Under the pieces are notes generated by a model. It saw only the letters and a program-made list of their open reading frames with translations. It searched no databases and was not told the DNA's origin. Position numbers and translations under genes: made by a program. A DNA stretch of 64,000 nucleotides, from the NCBI RefSeq assembly GCF_002443155.1, contig NZ_CP023667.1:1240001-1304000 (forward strand), given 5' to 3'. Shown in pieces: positions 54,653-64,000 of this stretch. How positions within the stretch are numbered: position 1 is the first letter of the stretch; each line of letters begins with the position of its first letter. The DNA is from Alcaligenes faecalis. GTDB lineage: Bacteria; Pseudomonadota; Gammaproteobacteria; Burkholderiales; Burkholderiaceae_B.

Positions 54653-56974
54653 ATGATCTCCGAAGAACTTGAAGTCAGTCTACACATGGCCTTTGTCGAG
54701 GCTCGTGCCGCGCGCCATGAATTCATCACGGTAGAGCATCTGCTGTTGTCCCTGCTCGATAACGCCTCCACCCTGGAGGTGTTGAAAGCATGTGCTGCCG
54801 ATATTGATGCACTGCGCCAGAATCTGCGTAAATTCATTAACGAAAATACGCCCACATTCCCTGGCGAAGGCGAGGTCGATACCCAGCCCACCTTAGGTTT
54901 TCAGCGTGTGATACAACGTGCCATCATGCACGTATCGTCCAGCAACTCCGGTAAAAATGTGGTTTCCGGCGCCAACGTGCTGGTGGCGATGTACGGGGAA
55001 AAAGACTCGCATGCAGTGTATTACCTGCAGCAACAAGGCGTCTCGCGCCTGGATGTGGTCAATTTCCTCTCGCACGGTATCACCAAGGCCAATCCGGAAC
55101 CCGCTGCTCCTGAGCCTCCCAAGGCTGCCGCAGCGGCGGAAACGGATACCCGCTCGGACGCCCAGAAATCTCCGCTGGATCTATACGCTACCGACCTGAA
55201 TACCGAAGCCAGCCTGGGTCGCATTGACCCCTTGATTGGCCGTGAAAAGGAAGTGGAGCGCGTCATCCAGGTTCTGTGCCGTCGCCGCAAGAACAACCCC
55301 TTGCTGGTGGGCGAGGCAGGCGTGGGTAAAACTGCGATTGCCGAAGGCCTGGCCCTGCGCATCCAGCGTGGCGACGTGCCGGACATTCTTGGCGAAGCGC
55401 GCGTCTACGCACTGGATATGGGGGCCTTGCTGGCCGGTACCAAGTATCGGGGCGACTTCGAGCAACGCCTGAAAGCGGTGCTCAAGCAGCTCAAGGAAAC
55501 TGCCCAGTCCATTTTGTTTATCGACGAAATCCACACGCTGATCGGCGCCGGTTCGGCGTCGGGCGGCACGCTGGATGCGTCCAACTTGCTCAAGCCTGCG
55601 CTGTCCTCCGGTCAGCTCAAGTGTCTGGGTGCGACCACTTACTCGGAATACCGCGGAATTTTCGAAAAAGACCACGCCCTGTCGCGTCGTTTCCAGAAAA
55701 TTGATGTAGCCGAGCCTACGGTGGAGCAGACCATCCAGATTCTGCGTGGGTTGAAGTCCAATTTTGAAGAGCACCACGGCGTGCGTTACTCGGCAGCTGC
55801 CCTGACGGCGGCGGCGGAGTTGTCTGCCCGTTATATCAATGACCGCTTCCTGCCTGACAAGGCCATCGACGTCATCGACGAGGCTGGTGCAGCGCAGCGC
55901 TTGCTGCCACGCTCCAAGCAGAAAAAGGTTATCGGCAAGGCCGACATTCAGGCAACGGTGTCGCGTATTGCGCGCATTCCGCCCCAGACAGTCTCCAGCG
56001 ACGATCGCAATAAGTTGGCAACCTTGGCACGCGATCTGAAATCGGTGGTGTTTGGCCAGGATGTGGCAATTGACGCCCTGGCAGCGGCCATCAAGATGGC
56101 GCGCTCCGGTCTGGGTCTGCCCGACAAGCCTATCGGCTCCTTCCTGTTCTCCGGCCCGACCGGCGTGGGTAAAACCGAAGTGGCGCGTCAACTGGCCTTT
56201 GTGCTGGGTGTAGAGCTGCTGCGCTTTGATATGTCCGAGTACATGGAACGTCACACCGTATCGCGCCTGATCGGTGCGCCTCCGGGCTATGTGGGCTTTG
56301 ACCAGGGCGGTTTGCTGACCGAAGCCGTGACCAAACAGCCGCACTGCGTGTTGCTGCTGGACGAGATCGAGAAAGCGCATCCGGACGTCTATAACATCCT
56401 GCTGCAGGTGATGGATCACGGCACGCTGACGGATAACAACGGCCGCAAGGCAGATTTCCGCAACGTCATCCTGATCATGACCACCAACGCTGGTGCCGAA
56501 GCGCTGAACAAGACCAGCATTGGCTTTACCCAGCCCCAGCGATCGGGTGACGAAATGCAGGACATCAAGCGTCACTTCTCGCCAGAGTTCCGCAACCGTC
56601 TGGACGCGATTATTGGCTTCAAGCCTTTGTCGCGCGACATCATCCTGCGTGTGGTGGACAAGTTCCTGATGCAGCTGGAAAACCAGTTGCACGAGAAGCG
56701 CGTCGAAGTGTCCTTCTCGGACGCCTTGCGCGAGCATCTGGCGGCCAAGGGCTTCGATCCCGCCATGGGTGCCCGCCCAATGCACAGGCTTATTCAGGAC
56801 ACTATTCGCCGTGCTCTGGCCGACGAGCTGCTGTTTGGTCGTCTGGTCGATGGTGGCCAGGTCGAGGTCGATCTGGACGAGAACGGCGAGGTGGTACTGG
56901 AATATCCTTCTTCAGGACCTGATGAGCCCGGCAGCAAGGCTTCTTCGCGTCCCGAGCCGGAACTAGTCGACTAA
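54653..56974 (+). CDS. clpA: ATP-dependent Clp protease ATPase subunit ClpA
   Basis: A 773-residue AAA+ unfoldase. The N-domain (about 1-145) begins MISEELEVSLHMAFVEARAA. D1 has Walker A GEAGVGKTAIAEG near 219, and D2 has GPTGVGKTEVARQ near 500, with LLLDEIEKAHPDVYNILLQ. The ClpP loop lies near FMQ-equivalent IGFTQPQRSG around 623. GGAGGAAGC precedes ATG 54653. It works with ClpS and ClpP, which is not in this window. Confidence 0.97.
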   Translation: MISEELEVSLHMAFVEARAARHEFITVEHLLLSLLDNASTLEVLKACAADIDALRQNLRKFINENTPTFPGEGEVDTQPTLGFQRVIQRAIMHVSSSNSGKNVVSGANVLVAMYGEKDSHAVYYLQQQGVSRLDVVNFLSHGITKANPEPAAPEPPKAAAAAETDTRSDAQKSPLDLYATDLNTEASLGRIDPLIGREKEVERVIQVLCRRRKNNPLLVGEAGVGKTAIAEGLALRIQRGDVPDILGEARVYALDMGALLAGTKYRGDFEQRLKAVLKQLKETAQSILFIDEIHTLIGAGSASGGTLDASNLLKPALSSGQLKCLGATTYSEYRGIFEKDHALSRRFQKIDVAEPTVEQTIQILRGLKSNFEEHHGVRYSAAALTAAAELSARYINDRFLPDKAIDVIDEAGAAQRLLPRSKQKKVIGKADIQATVSRIARIPPQTVSSDDRNKLATLARDLKSVVFGQDVAIDALAAAIKMARSGLGLPDKPIGSFLFSGPTGVGKTEVARQLAFVLGVELLRFDMSEYMERHTVSRLIGAPPGYVGFDQGGLLTEAVTKQPHCVLLLDEIEKAHPDVYNILLQVMDHGTLTDNNGRKADFRNVILIMTTNAGAEALNKTSIGFTQPQRSGDEMQDIKRHFSPEFRNRLDAIIGFKPLSRDIILRVVDKFLMQLENQLHEKRVEVSFSDALREHLAAKGFDPAMGARPMHRLIQDTIRRALADELLFGRLVDGGQVEVDLDENGEVVLEYPSSGPDEPGSKASSRPEPELVD

Positions 56975-56977
56975 GCC

Positions 56978-58267
56978 GTGAGGGCATCGCGCCCCTTGAT
57001 CGTCTGTACGCATTGTGACACCGTACACGAGCGAGTCCCCGTTCAAGAAGCGGGGCTCGCTCGTTGTGTGCGTTGCGATACCGAACTTTACCGCCACAGC
57101 CGCTTTTCGCCTCGCGAATGGCAAGCGCTGGTTCTGGCGGTTTTCATTCTTTTTCTGATTGCCAACCTGTTTCCCGTCGTCCATCTGAGCATGGCGGGCA
57201 AAACGGTTTCTCCCACCTTTCCCAAAGCCTTGTTGCTGATCTGGCAGCAGGGATACTGGGGCCTGTCCGTGATGGCGGGGCTGGTGGGCTTCTGGCTACC
57301 GCTGTTTCAACTGATCTTCCAGTTCTGGGCCTTGGGATTGATTGCCCGAGAAAAGCCCTTGCCGGGCGATTTTGGTATTGGCCTGCGGGCCTTGAGCCAT
57401 CTGGAACATTGGTCCATGACGGCCGTGTTGTTCCTGGGCCTGATTGTGGCCATGGTGAAGTTTGCCGGAATTGGGCATTTGATGATTGCGCCGGGCCTGT
57501 ATGCCTTTTTCGCGCTGACTTTCCTGCTGACCGGCTTGAGCCGCATTACGGCAGGGCGTCTGTGGCGCTGGGCAGAGGATCGTGATCTGGTGCCCGTTTC
57601 GACCCGGCAGGTCTTGAAAGAGCATCCGTCCTGGAGCGCCTGTACCCACTGTGGCTTTGTGCAGTCCAGCCAAAAACAGGATTGTGACCGTTGTGGTGCA
57701 ACCGTTCATAAACGCAAGCCCAATAGCCGTACACGGGTTGCCGCCCTGGTGCTGACGGCCTGCGTATTCTATATTCCTGCCAATATCCTGCCTGTCATGG
57801 AACTGCGCAGCATTTTGGGCAGTAGCGCCCATACGATTCTGGGGGGCGTCATTGAGCTCTGGCAGCTGGGTTCCTGGGACCTGGCGCTGATCGTGTTTAT
57901 CGCCAGTATTGTCGTCCCCATTACCAAGCTCCTGGCGTTGATGATTCTGTTGTCGGGACGTCGCTGGCGGGGCAATGCGGTGCAGCGTCAACGCAATCGC
58001 CTTTACGATATGGTCGAGCTGATTGGTCAATGGTCCATGCTGGACGTATTCGTGGTGGTCCTGATGGCTGCCTTGGCCAACTTCCCCGGCCTGTCGCAGA
58101 TTATTCCTGGGGCAGGGGCCTTGAGCTTTGGCATGGTGGTGGTCTTGACCATGCTGGCTGCGCTCAGCTACGACCCTCGGCAAGGCTGGGACCAGGATAC
58201 CCACGAAGAACAAAGTATAGAACCGCAACAAAAGCCGTCTCCGCCTGCATCACAGGCGACTTCCTGA
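56978..58267 (+). CDS. pqiA: PqiA, membrane subunit of the PqiABC lipid-transport system
   Basis: A 429-residue inner-membrane protein with two similar halves. Each half starts with a cysteine-rich zinc-ribbon-like motif (CTHC...CVRC near 10-32 and CTHC...CDRC near 219-237), followed by four membrane helices. PqiA partners PqiB, which forms a bridge from the inner to the outer membrane. The start is GTG 56978, only three bases after the clpA stop and without a strong ribosome-binding site, so translation is probably coupled to clpA. Confidence 0.92.
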   Translation: MRASRPLIVCTHCDTVHERVPVQEAGLARCVRCDTELYRHSRFSPREWQALVLAVFILFLIANLFPVVHLSMAGKTVSPTFPKALLLIWQQGYWGLSVMAGLVGFWLPLFQLIFQFWALGLIAREKPLPGDFGIGLRALSHLEHWSMTAVLFLGLIVAMVKFAGIGHLMIAPGLYAFFALTFLLTGLSRITAGRLWRWAEDRDLVPVSTRQVLKEHPSWSACTHCGFVQSSQKQDCDRCGATVHKRKPNSRTRVAALVLTACVFYIPANILPVMELRSILGSSAHTILGGVIELWQLGSWDLALIVFIASIVVPITKLLALMILLSGRRWRGNAVQRQRNRLYDMVELIGQWSMLDVFVVVLMAALANFPGLSQIIPGAGALSFGMVVVLTMLAALSYDPRQGWDQDTHEEQSIEPQQKPSPPASQATS

Positions 58268-58277
58268 AGGAAATAAG

Positions 58278-59930
58278 GTGCACGATCCAACAACTAACCC
58301 GCCTGACGGTCAGACCGAGCCCGCACAGCCCAAACTGATCCCCTCCCAGCGATCCCGATTCTCCTGGATCTGGATTTTGCCTATTGCGGCTGCCCTGGTG
58401 GGGGCGTCTTTGGTACTGCGAAACTGGATGTTGACCGGGCCTCGCATCACCATCAGCTTCGACTCAGCCGAAGGCTTGGCGGTAGACCAGACCAAGCTGC
58501 GGTATCGCGAGGTGGATGTGGGCACAATCTCCGATATTCAGGTGGCCCCCGATCGCAAAGGGGTGATTGTGACGGCGCAACTGGAGCGGGATGGCTCGGA
58601 GTTCATTACACAAAAAGACACGCGTTTTTGGGTTGTGCGTCCACGCTTGGGTTTGAGTGGTGTCTCGGGCCTGGGTACCTTGTTATCGGGTGTGTATATT
58701 GGCGTAGACGCGCCTTTTGAAACAGACAAAAAGGGCGAGCAACTGGAATTTGTAGGCTTGGAAAGTCCGCCTGAAGTGACCAGTGGCCGTGCCGGCAAAC
58801 GCTATGTACTGACAGCGCCTGAGCTTGGCTCGCTGGATCTGGGCTCGCCCGTGTACTACAAGGGCATACAGGTGGGGCAGGTCAGCAGCTACGAGCTGAA
58901 CGAAGAAGGCGATGGGGTGCGTGTGCAGGTGTTTGTGGATGCGCCCAATGATAAATTCGTGACACAAGGCTCGCGCTTCTGGAACGTCAGTGGTGTGAAC
59001 ATGTCCCTGGATTCCACTGGCTTTAATGTGCGCACGCATTCTTTGGTTTCTGCCTTGGCAGGTGGCTTGGCCTTTGATCAGATGGAAGGCGAGCCTACCG
59101 ATGTCGCCGCTGCTGATACGCAGTACGAGCTGTTCTCCACCCAGAATCGCGCCATGGCCGAACCGGATGGTCCGGCCGTCGAGCTGCGTTTCCACTTTCA
59201 TCAGTCCGTGCGAGGTCTGGTGCCGGGCTCCAAGGTTGAGTTCCGTGGCCTGGAGCTGGGTCAGGTCTACGACGTGGATCTGGAGTTCGACTTTGAGCGC
59301 AAACGTTTCTTTGCCCTGGTCAAAGCGCGTATCTATCCGCAGCGCTTTGGTCGCTTGTACGAGCGTGTTGTGGAAACCCGTCCGGATGAAAAAGATCCGA
59401 TGACAGCCTTGTTCAAGCCAATGGTGGAACGTGGCCTGCGTGGTCAGTTGCGTCCTGCCAGCTTGATTACTGGCCAGCAGTACATTGCCCTGGAGTTCTT
59501 CGACAAAGCGCCCGAAGCGGACTTTGATGAAAACGCCAAGCCATTGGTGGTGCCCGTCATCGCTGGCGACTTCGACCGTTTGCAGGAGCAGGTCAGCGAT
59601 ATCGTGACCAAGATTGCCGCTGTCCCCTTCGATCAGATTGGCAAGAACCTGCAAAGCGGGCTGACGGAGCTGGGTCAGGTGCTCAAGCAGCTGGACAAGA
59701 CGACAGTGCCGCAACTGAATGGTGCGCTCAAATCCATGGACGCGGCGGTTCAGAAGCTGGGCGCCATGCTGGACTCGGACTCTTCCTTCAATACTTCTGT
59801 GGATCAAACCTTGAGCGAGCTGAAGCGCTCCTTGCGATCCCTGCGTGATTTAAGCGATACCTTGCAAAGCCAGCCCTCGGCGGTCTTGCGAGGCCGTTCC
59901 CCTGACGTGCTGCCGGAGCCTGCGCCATGA
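58278..59930 (+). CDS. pqiB: PqiB, MCE-domain lipid-transport protein
   Basis: A 550-residue protein with one N-terminal membrane helix (IWILPIAAALVGASLVL near 30) and three MCE domains at about 48-140, 160-225 and 290-400. A C-terminal helical region (about 430-530) builds the tube. Its GTG start at 58278 has AAGGAAATAAG before it. In E. coli PqiB makes a continuous syringe-like channel across the periplasm, and the layout fits. Confidence 0.93.
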   Translation: MHDPTTNPPDGQTEPAQPKLIPSQRSRFSWIWILPIAAALVGASLVLRNWMLTGPRITISFDSAEGLAVDQTKLRYREVDVGTISDIQVAPDRKGVIVTAQLERDGSEFITQKDTRFWVVRPRLGLSGVSGLGTLLSGVYIGVDAPFETDKKGEQLEFVGLESPPEVTSGRAGKRYVLTAPELGSLDLGSPVYYKGIQVGQVSSYELNEEGDGVRVQVFVDAPNDKFVTQGSRFWNVSGVNMSLDSTGFNVRTHSLVSALAGGLAFDQMEGEPTDVAAADTQYELFSTQNRAMAEPDGPAVELRFHFHQSVRGLVPGSKVEFRGLELGQVYDVDLEFDFERKRFFALVKARIYPQRFGRLYERVVETRPDEKDPMTALFKPMVERGLRGQLRPASLITGQQYIALEFFDKAPEADFDENAKPLVVPVIAGDFDRLQEQVSDIVTKIAAVPFDQIGKNLQSGLTELGQVLKQLDKTTVPQLNGALKSMDAAVQKLGAMLDSDSSFNTSVDQTLSELKRSLRSLRDLSDTLQSQPSAVLRGRSPDVLPEPAP

Positions 59931-60541
59931 AGTCTCGTTTTCTGATTCCCGTGGCGTTCGCCGGTTTGCTGACGGCTTGCGCCTCGACCACACCCACTTA
60001 CTACACCTTGCAAGCCTCCAATGCCGCTCCGGCGGCTGCGGCTCCTTCCACGCAAGTGTGGAAGGGCTTTCAGCTGCGACGCATGGATGTGCCTGCCCAA
60101 TTGGACCGTCGATCCTTTGTGCTGACGCAGACGGCGGGCGGGCAGGTTAACCTGCTCAACGATAGCCAGTGGGCATCGCCCTTGCCCGATGAAATGTCTC
60201 TGGCCTTGGCGTCCGGTTTACAGGATCGGCTGGGCGTTCCGCAGCTGGCCAGCGCTGCTGCGAAAACACCGCTCTGGCAGATTGATGTGCTGGTGCAGCG
60301 CTTTGAGTCTGTCTATGGGGAGCGCGCTACGCTGGAGTTGAGCTGGACCCTGACGCCGCTCGGTTTTGAGGGCAAGACTCAGCAATGCCGCTGGTTGGAT
60401 ACCGAGCCTGCATCCTCGGTACCCGAGCTGGTGCAGGCGCATCGCCAATTGCAGCAGCGCTGGGCGGATGCACTGGCTGCTCAAATGCAAGGTAAACCTG
60501 TCCCGGTTAACCTGAACAAGGCCATGCTCTGCGTCAGTTAA
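59927..60541 (+). CDS. pqiC: PqiC, outer-membrane lipoprotein of the Pqi system
   Basis: A 204-residue lipoprotein of the ABC-type transport auxiliary (DUF330) family. The signal ends in the lipobox LTAC at C18, followed by TYYTLQ typical of PqiC. The start overlaps the pqiB stop by four bases (ATGA). It is the outer-membrane partner of PqiB. Three GTTAAC words lie inside or at its end: 60145-60150, 60506-60511 and one at its stop codon. Confidence 0.9.
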   Translation: MKSRFLIPVAFAGLLTACASTTPTYYTLQASNAAPAAAAPSTQVWKGFQLRRMDVPAQLDRRSFVLTQTAGGQVNLLNDSQWASPLPDEMSLALASGLQDRLGVPQLASAAAKTPLWQIDVLVQRFESVYGERATLELSWTLTPLGFEGKTQQCRWLDTEPASSVPELVQAHRQLQQRWADALAAQMQGKPVPVNLNKAMLCVS

Positions 60542-60598
60542 CCTTTCAAGTTAACTTTTTCTTATGCGGGTTAACCTGGATACGAATTTGGGTTAACC
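60505..60598. promoter_or_regulatory. Array of GTTAAC palindromes, likely putA operators
   Basis: Five GTTAAC words lie within 94 bases: 60506-60511 in pqiC, then 60537-60542, 60550-60555, 60570-60575 and 60592-60597 before putA. Three of them are full GGTTAACC. Centre spacings are 31, 13, 20 and 22 bases. The last sits just before a TATTAT hexamer (60604-60609). putA carries a DNA-binding ribbon-helix-helix domain, so autoregulation here is likely. Confidence 0.6.
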
Positions 60599-60653
60599 GT
60601 CAGTATTATTTCGGCATATCGCAGTCAACAAAAGCGTAACCGGGATAAGAAGC

Positions 60654-63600
60654 ATGGCGAGCACAACCTTAGGGATTAAAGTCGATATAGAACTGCGCGA
60701 GCGTCTGCGACGTGCGGCTGATCAGTTGCAGTGCACCCCGCACTGGCTGCACAAGCAGGCTTTGTTGTCCTATATCGAAGGCATAGAACGAGGTGTGCTG
60801 CCTAGCGAATTAGCGCTGCTAAGTGGGGGCGACTCAGAGGCTGTCGAAGATGGTGTGCTGATGCCATCTATCCCGTTTTATGGCTTTGCTCAAGATGTGC
60901 AACCGCAAAGCGTGTTGCGCGCTGCCATTACCGCCGCCTACCGCCGTCCAGAAACCGATTGCATGCCTTTGCTGCTGAGTGCAGCGCGTTCCTCTCAAAG
61001 TGCTCGTGCCCAGGAGCTGGCCGCTCGTCTGGTCAAAGCCCTGCGCGCCAAGCGTCGTGGCGGTGGTGTAGAAGGGCTGATCCAGGAATTTTCCCTGTCC
61101 AGCCAGGAAGGCGTGGCCTTGATGTGCCTGGCCGAAGCCTTGCTGCGTATCCCTGACCGCGCCACACGTGATGCCTTGATTCGCGACAAGATCAGCCACG
61201 GTGACTGGCGGGCGCACATGGGCGAGTCCCCCTCGCTATTCGTGAATGCCGCTACCTGGGGTCTGATGCTGACAGGTCGTTTGGTCAGCGTGAATAGCGA
61301 AAAGAATTTGTCCTCCGCCTTGACCCGCATGATCGGCAAGGGCGGTGAGCCCCTGATCCGCAAAGGCGTGGATGTCGCCATGCGCATGATGGGCGAGCAG
61401 TTCGTGACCGGGCAAACCATTGCCTCGGCGCTGGCCAATAGCCGCAAATTTGAAGAGCAGGGCTTCCGTTATTCCTACGACATGCTGGGCGAGGCCGCGA
61501 CGACAGCGGAAGACGCGCAGCGTTACTACCAGGCATACGAGCAAGCGATCCATGCGATTGGTCGTGCCAGTCAGGGCCGCGGGATTTACGAAGGTCCTGG
61601 CATTTCCATCAAGCTGTCTGCATTGCACCCGCGCTACAGCCGCTCCCAGCGTGATCGCGTCATGCGTGAACTGTTCCCGCGCTTGTTGTCCCTGGCGCAA
61701 CTGGCTCACCACTACGATGTGGGGCTGAACATTGACGCAGAAGAAGCGGACCGTCTGGAAGTGTCCTTGGACTTGCTGGACAAGCTGTGTTTCGACCCGT
61801 CTTTGGCAGGTTGGAACGGCATTGGTTTTGTGGTGCAGGCCTATCAAAAGCGCGCGCCTTTTGTCATTGATTATCTGATTGATCTGGCCCGTCGCAGCGG
61901 TCACCGCTTGATGCTGCGCCTGGTGAAAGGTGCATACTGGGATTCGGAAATCAAACGTGCCCAGGTGGATGGTCTGGAAGACTACCCCGTCTACACCCGC
62001 AAGGTGCACACGGATGTGTCTTACCTGGCTTGCGCTCGCAAGCTCTTGCAGGCTCCGGAAGCCGTCTACCCGCAGTTTGCGACACACAATGCACAAACCC
62101 TGGCCGCCATTTACGTGATGGCGGGTCAGAATTATTACACTGGTCAATATGAGTTCCAGTGCCTGCACGGCATGGGCGAGGATCTGTACGATGAAGTCGT
62201 CGGCCCGATCAAGGATGGCAAGCTGAACCGTCCTTGTCGTATCTACGCACCCGTCGGTTCTCACGAAACCTTGCTGGCTTATCTGGTGCGCCGTCTGCTG
62301 GAAAACGGTGCCAATACCTCCTTCGTGAATCAGATTGGCGATGCCGATGTGAACATGGAGCAACTGATTGCCGACCCCGTGGCTCAGGCTTTGAGCCTGC
62401 AACCTTTGGGTCGTCCACACGACAAGATTCCGCTGCCGCGCCAGTTGTACTGGGATGCCGAGCAGCGCTTGAACTCGGCTGGCCTGGATTTAAGCAATGA
62501 GCATCGCCTGGGCTCTTTGGCCGCCACCTTGATGCAAACCGCTGCCTTGCCACGTCAGGCTCAGCCTATCCTGGGTCAGGGCAATCCGGTCTGGGATGAG
62601 TCCAAGGCAACGATTGTGCGCAATCCGGCCAATCATCAGGATGTAGTGGGGCAGGTCATGTACGCCACCGCGCAGGATGTGGAGCAGGCTCTGGAAGCCG
62701 CCAGCCACTATGCGCCCATTTGGCAGGCCACGCCGGTAGAAGAGCGTGCCGCCGCCCTGCAGCAAGCCGCCCAACTGTTGGAAGACAATATGCAGGACTT
62801 GATGGGCCTGCTGGTGCGTGAAGCTGGCAAGTCCTATGCGAATGCGATTGCAGAAGTGCGTGAAGCCGCGGACTTCCTGCGCTATTACGCCGGGCAAGTT
62901 CTGCGCGACTTTGATAATGATGAGTACCGCCCTGTGGGTGTGGTGCTGTGCATCAGCCCCTGGAACTTCCCCTTGGCTATTTTCCTGGGTCAGGTCTCGG
63001 CGGCTCTGGCTGCAGGCAACGTCGTCCTGGCCAAGCCAGCTGAACAAACCTGCTTGATTGCGGCGGCCGCTGTCGAGCTGCTGCACAAGGCAGGGATTGC
63101 TCCCGGTGCCTTGCAGCTTCTGCCCGGCGATGGCCCCTCTGTGGGCGCGCCGTTGGCTGCCAGTGAGCAGGTGAATGCCGTCATGTTTACCGGCTCAACC
63201 GCTGTCGCCATGGGCTTGAACCGTCAATTGGCCAAGCGTCTGACGGCAGACGGCCAGGCCGTCCCGCTGATTGCCGAAACGGGTGGCTTGAACGCCATGG
63301 TGGTCGACAGCTCGGCCTTGCCTGAGCAGGTGGTGTTTGATGTCCTGAACTCGGCCTTTGACTCGGCCGGCCAGCGTTGTTCCGCCTTGCGCCTGCTGTG
63401 CATTCAGGAAGATGTGGCCGAGCGTGTGCTGAACATGCTCAATGGTGCCATGCAGGAACTGAGCGTGGGCAATCCCGATCTGCTCAGTACCGATGTAGGC
63501 CCGGTGATTGATGAAGAAGCCCGCTCCGGTATTGAAGAGCACATCAGTGCCATGCGTGAGGCAGGTTTTCGCATCACCCAAAGTGAACAAAGCCGCAGCC

Positions 63601-64000
63601 TGACAGGGACGTTTGTTTTGCCGACCATTATCGAGATCGAGCAGGTCAAGGATCTGGAGCGCGAAATTTTCGGCCCCGTTCTGCACGTAATGCGTTTCAA
63701 GCGCAGCGAGCTGGACAGCCTGATCAATCAGATCAATGAACGCGGTTACGGTCTGACTTTTGGCGTGCACACCCGTCTGGATGAAACCGTAGAGCGTGTC
63801 GTTTCGCGCATTCACGCTGGTAATGTTTATGTAAACCGCAATATGGTGGGTGCGGTAGTGGGCGTACAGCCTTTCGGTGGTGAAGGTCTGTCGGGTACTG
63901 GCCCCAAAGCAGGCGGCCCCTTGTACCTGCGCCGACTGCTTAGCCGTTGCCCGCAGAACCTGCCTTTGCAAAGCTGGCAGGAGCAGGGCGTAGTCTTGCC
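60654..64000 (+). CDS. putA: Trifunctional proline utilisation protein PutA (partial, runs off the window)
   Basis: At least 1115 residues, open to the right edge. The N-terminal ribbon-helix-helix (about 1-45, GIKVDIELRERLRRAADQL) marks the trifunctional kind, which represses its own gene. Proline dehydrogenase spans about 195-480, with SIKLSALHPRYSR, GLNIDAEEADRLEVSLD, LVKGAYWDSEIKRAQ and THNAQTLAA. The aldehyde dehydrogenase half runs from about 560, with ISPWNFPLAIF, IAETGGLNAMVV and the catalytic cysteine in SAGQRCSALRLL. It oxidises proline to glutamate. About 150-200 C-terminal residues are missing only because the window ends. Confidence 0.96.
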   Translation, partial: MASTTLGIKVDIELRERLRRAADQLQCTPHWLHKQALLSYIEGIERGVLPSELALLSGGDSEAVEDGVLMPSIPFYGFAQDVQPQSVLRAAITAAYRRPETDCMPLLLSAARSSQSARAQELAARLVKALRAKRRGGGVEGLIQEFSLSSQEGVALMCLAEALLRIPDRATRDALIRDKISHGDWRAHMGESPSLFVNAATWGLMLTGRLVSVNSEKNLSSALTRMIGKGGEPLIRKGVDVAMRMMGEQFVTGQTIASALANSRKFEEQGFRYSYDMLGEAATTAEDAQRYYQAYEQAIHAIGRASQGRGIYEGPGISIKLSALHPRYSRSQRDRVMRELFPRLLSLAQLAHHYDVGLNIDAEEADRLEVSLDLLDKLCFDPSLAGWNGIGFVVQAYQKRAPFVIDYLIDLARRSGHRLMLRLVKGAYWDSEIKRAQVDGLEDYPVYTRKVHTDVSYLACARKLLQAPEAVYPQFATHNAQTLAAIYVMAGQNYYTGQYEFQCLHGMGEDLYDEVVGPIKDGKLNRPCRIYAPVGSHETLLAYLVRRLLENGANTSFVNQIGDADVNMEQLIADPVAQALSLQPLGRPHDKIPLPRQLYWDAEQRLNSAGLDLSNEHRLGSLAATLMQTAALPRQAQPILGQGNPVWDESKATIVRNPANHQDVVGQVMYATAQDVEQALEAASHYAPIWQATPVEERAAALQQAAQLLEDNMQDLMGLLVREAGKSYANAIAEVREAADFLRYYAGQVLRDFDNDEYRPVGVVLCISPWNFPLAIFLGQVSAALAAGNVVLAKPAEQTCLIAAAAVELLHKAGIAPGALQLLPGDGPSVGAPLAASEQVNAVMFTGSTAVAMGLNRQLAKRLTADGQAVPLIAETGGLNAMVVDSSALPEQVVFDVLNSAFDSAGQRCSALRLLCIQEDVAERVLNMLNGAMQELSVGNPDLLSTDVGPVIDEEARSGIEEHISAMREAGFRITQSEQSRSLTGTFVLPTIIEIEQVKDLEREIFGPVLHVMRFKRSELDSLINQINERGYGLTFGVHTRLDETVERVVSRIHAGNVYVNRNMVGAVVGVQPFGGEGLSGTGPKAGGPLYLRRLLSRCPQNLPLQSWQEQGVVL

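Noticed and set aside
55181..56785. Minus-strand frame opposite clpA
   Set aside because: clpA is intact and the shadow shows no domain.
58683..59807. Minus-strand frame opposite pqiB
   Set aside because: Shadow of three MCE domains; no ribosome-binding site or domain.
61236..62420. Minus-strand frame inside putA
   Set aside because: Proline dehydrogenase motifs on the plus strand account for the sequence.

Overview
The window looks like chromosomal DNA of a betaproteobacterium of the order Burkholderiales, most likely family Alcaligenaceae and closest in feel to Alcaligenes. This rests on gene content and order: exbB-exbD-lpxK-ycaR-kdsB-adk, argF next to a DUF3579 gene and rpsT, clpS-clpA beside a cold-shock gene, and a trifunctional-type putA. 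The species is inferred, not proven. About 60 protein genes, one tRNA and one insertion sequence can be supported.

Layout. 1-5.8 kb: a CnbZ-like protein, nhaA, dtd, an SMR exporter, a DedA protein, a GNAT/YchJ pair and a LoiP-like lipoprotein protease. 6.0-8.6 kb: a broken MFS gene cut by an ISL3-family element, then a CAT-anticodon tRNA. 8.7-13.5 kb: accessory-looking small exported proteins, a FlaR-like kinase, a YgiW-like protein, a DUF486 protein, a META/DUF4377 lipoprotein and a YebE-like protein. A probable unannotated small RNA sits at about 11.52-11.62 kb. 13.7-23.5 kb: a periplasmic amino-acid-type binding protein, an ExoX-like nuclease, a membrane diguanylate cyclase, a MOSC protein, a divergent Lrp-type regulator/metC pair, Nudix, YbaN and AhpD-like genes.

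23.7-31.1 kb: argG, then a minus-strand unit of calcineurin-type phosphodiesterase, ABC ATPase, two permeases, binding protein and LacI-type regulator; it probably imports and cleaves an organophosphate-like compound. 31.3-39.4 kb: a complete high-affinity potassium system in the unusual order kdpF, 27-residue membrane peptide, kdpA, kdpC, kdpB, kdpD, kdpE. 39.6-48.8 kb: argF, DUF3579, a 2-hydroxyacid dehydrogenase, rpsT, murJ, an SDR enzyme, adk and the envelope operon for Kdo, lipid A kinase and ExbBD.

49-64 kb: a DnaA-box-rich spacer, xseA, sodB, bacterioferritin, a 3-oxoadipyl-CoA-type thiolase, a DUF192 protein, a cold-shock protein, clpS-clpA, pqiABC for intermembrane lipid transport, and putA, which runs off the right edge. 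Four GTTAAC palindromes in front of putA look like its own operators.

Most of the window is ordinary core chromosome. The parts most worth a second look are the candidate anti-Shine-Dalgarno small RNA, the kdp variations, the putA operator array, the DnaA-box cluster and the IS-associated deletion.
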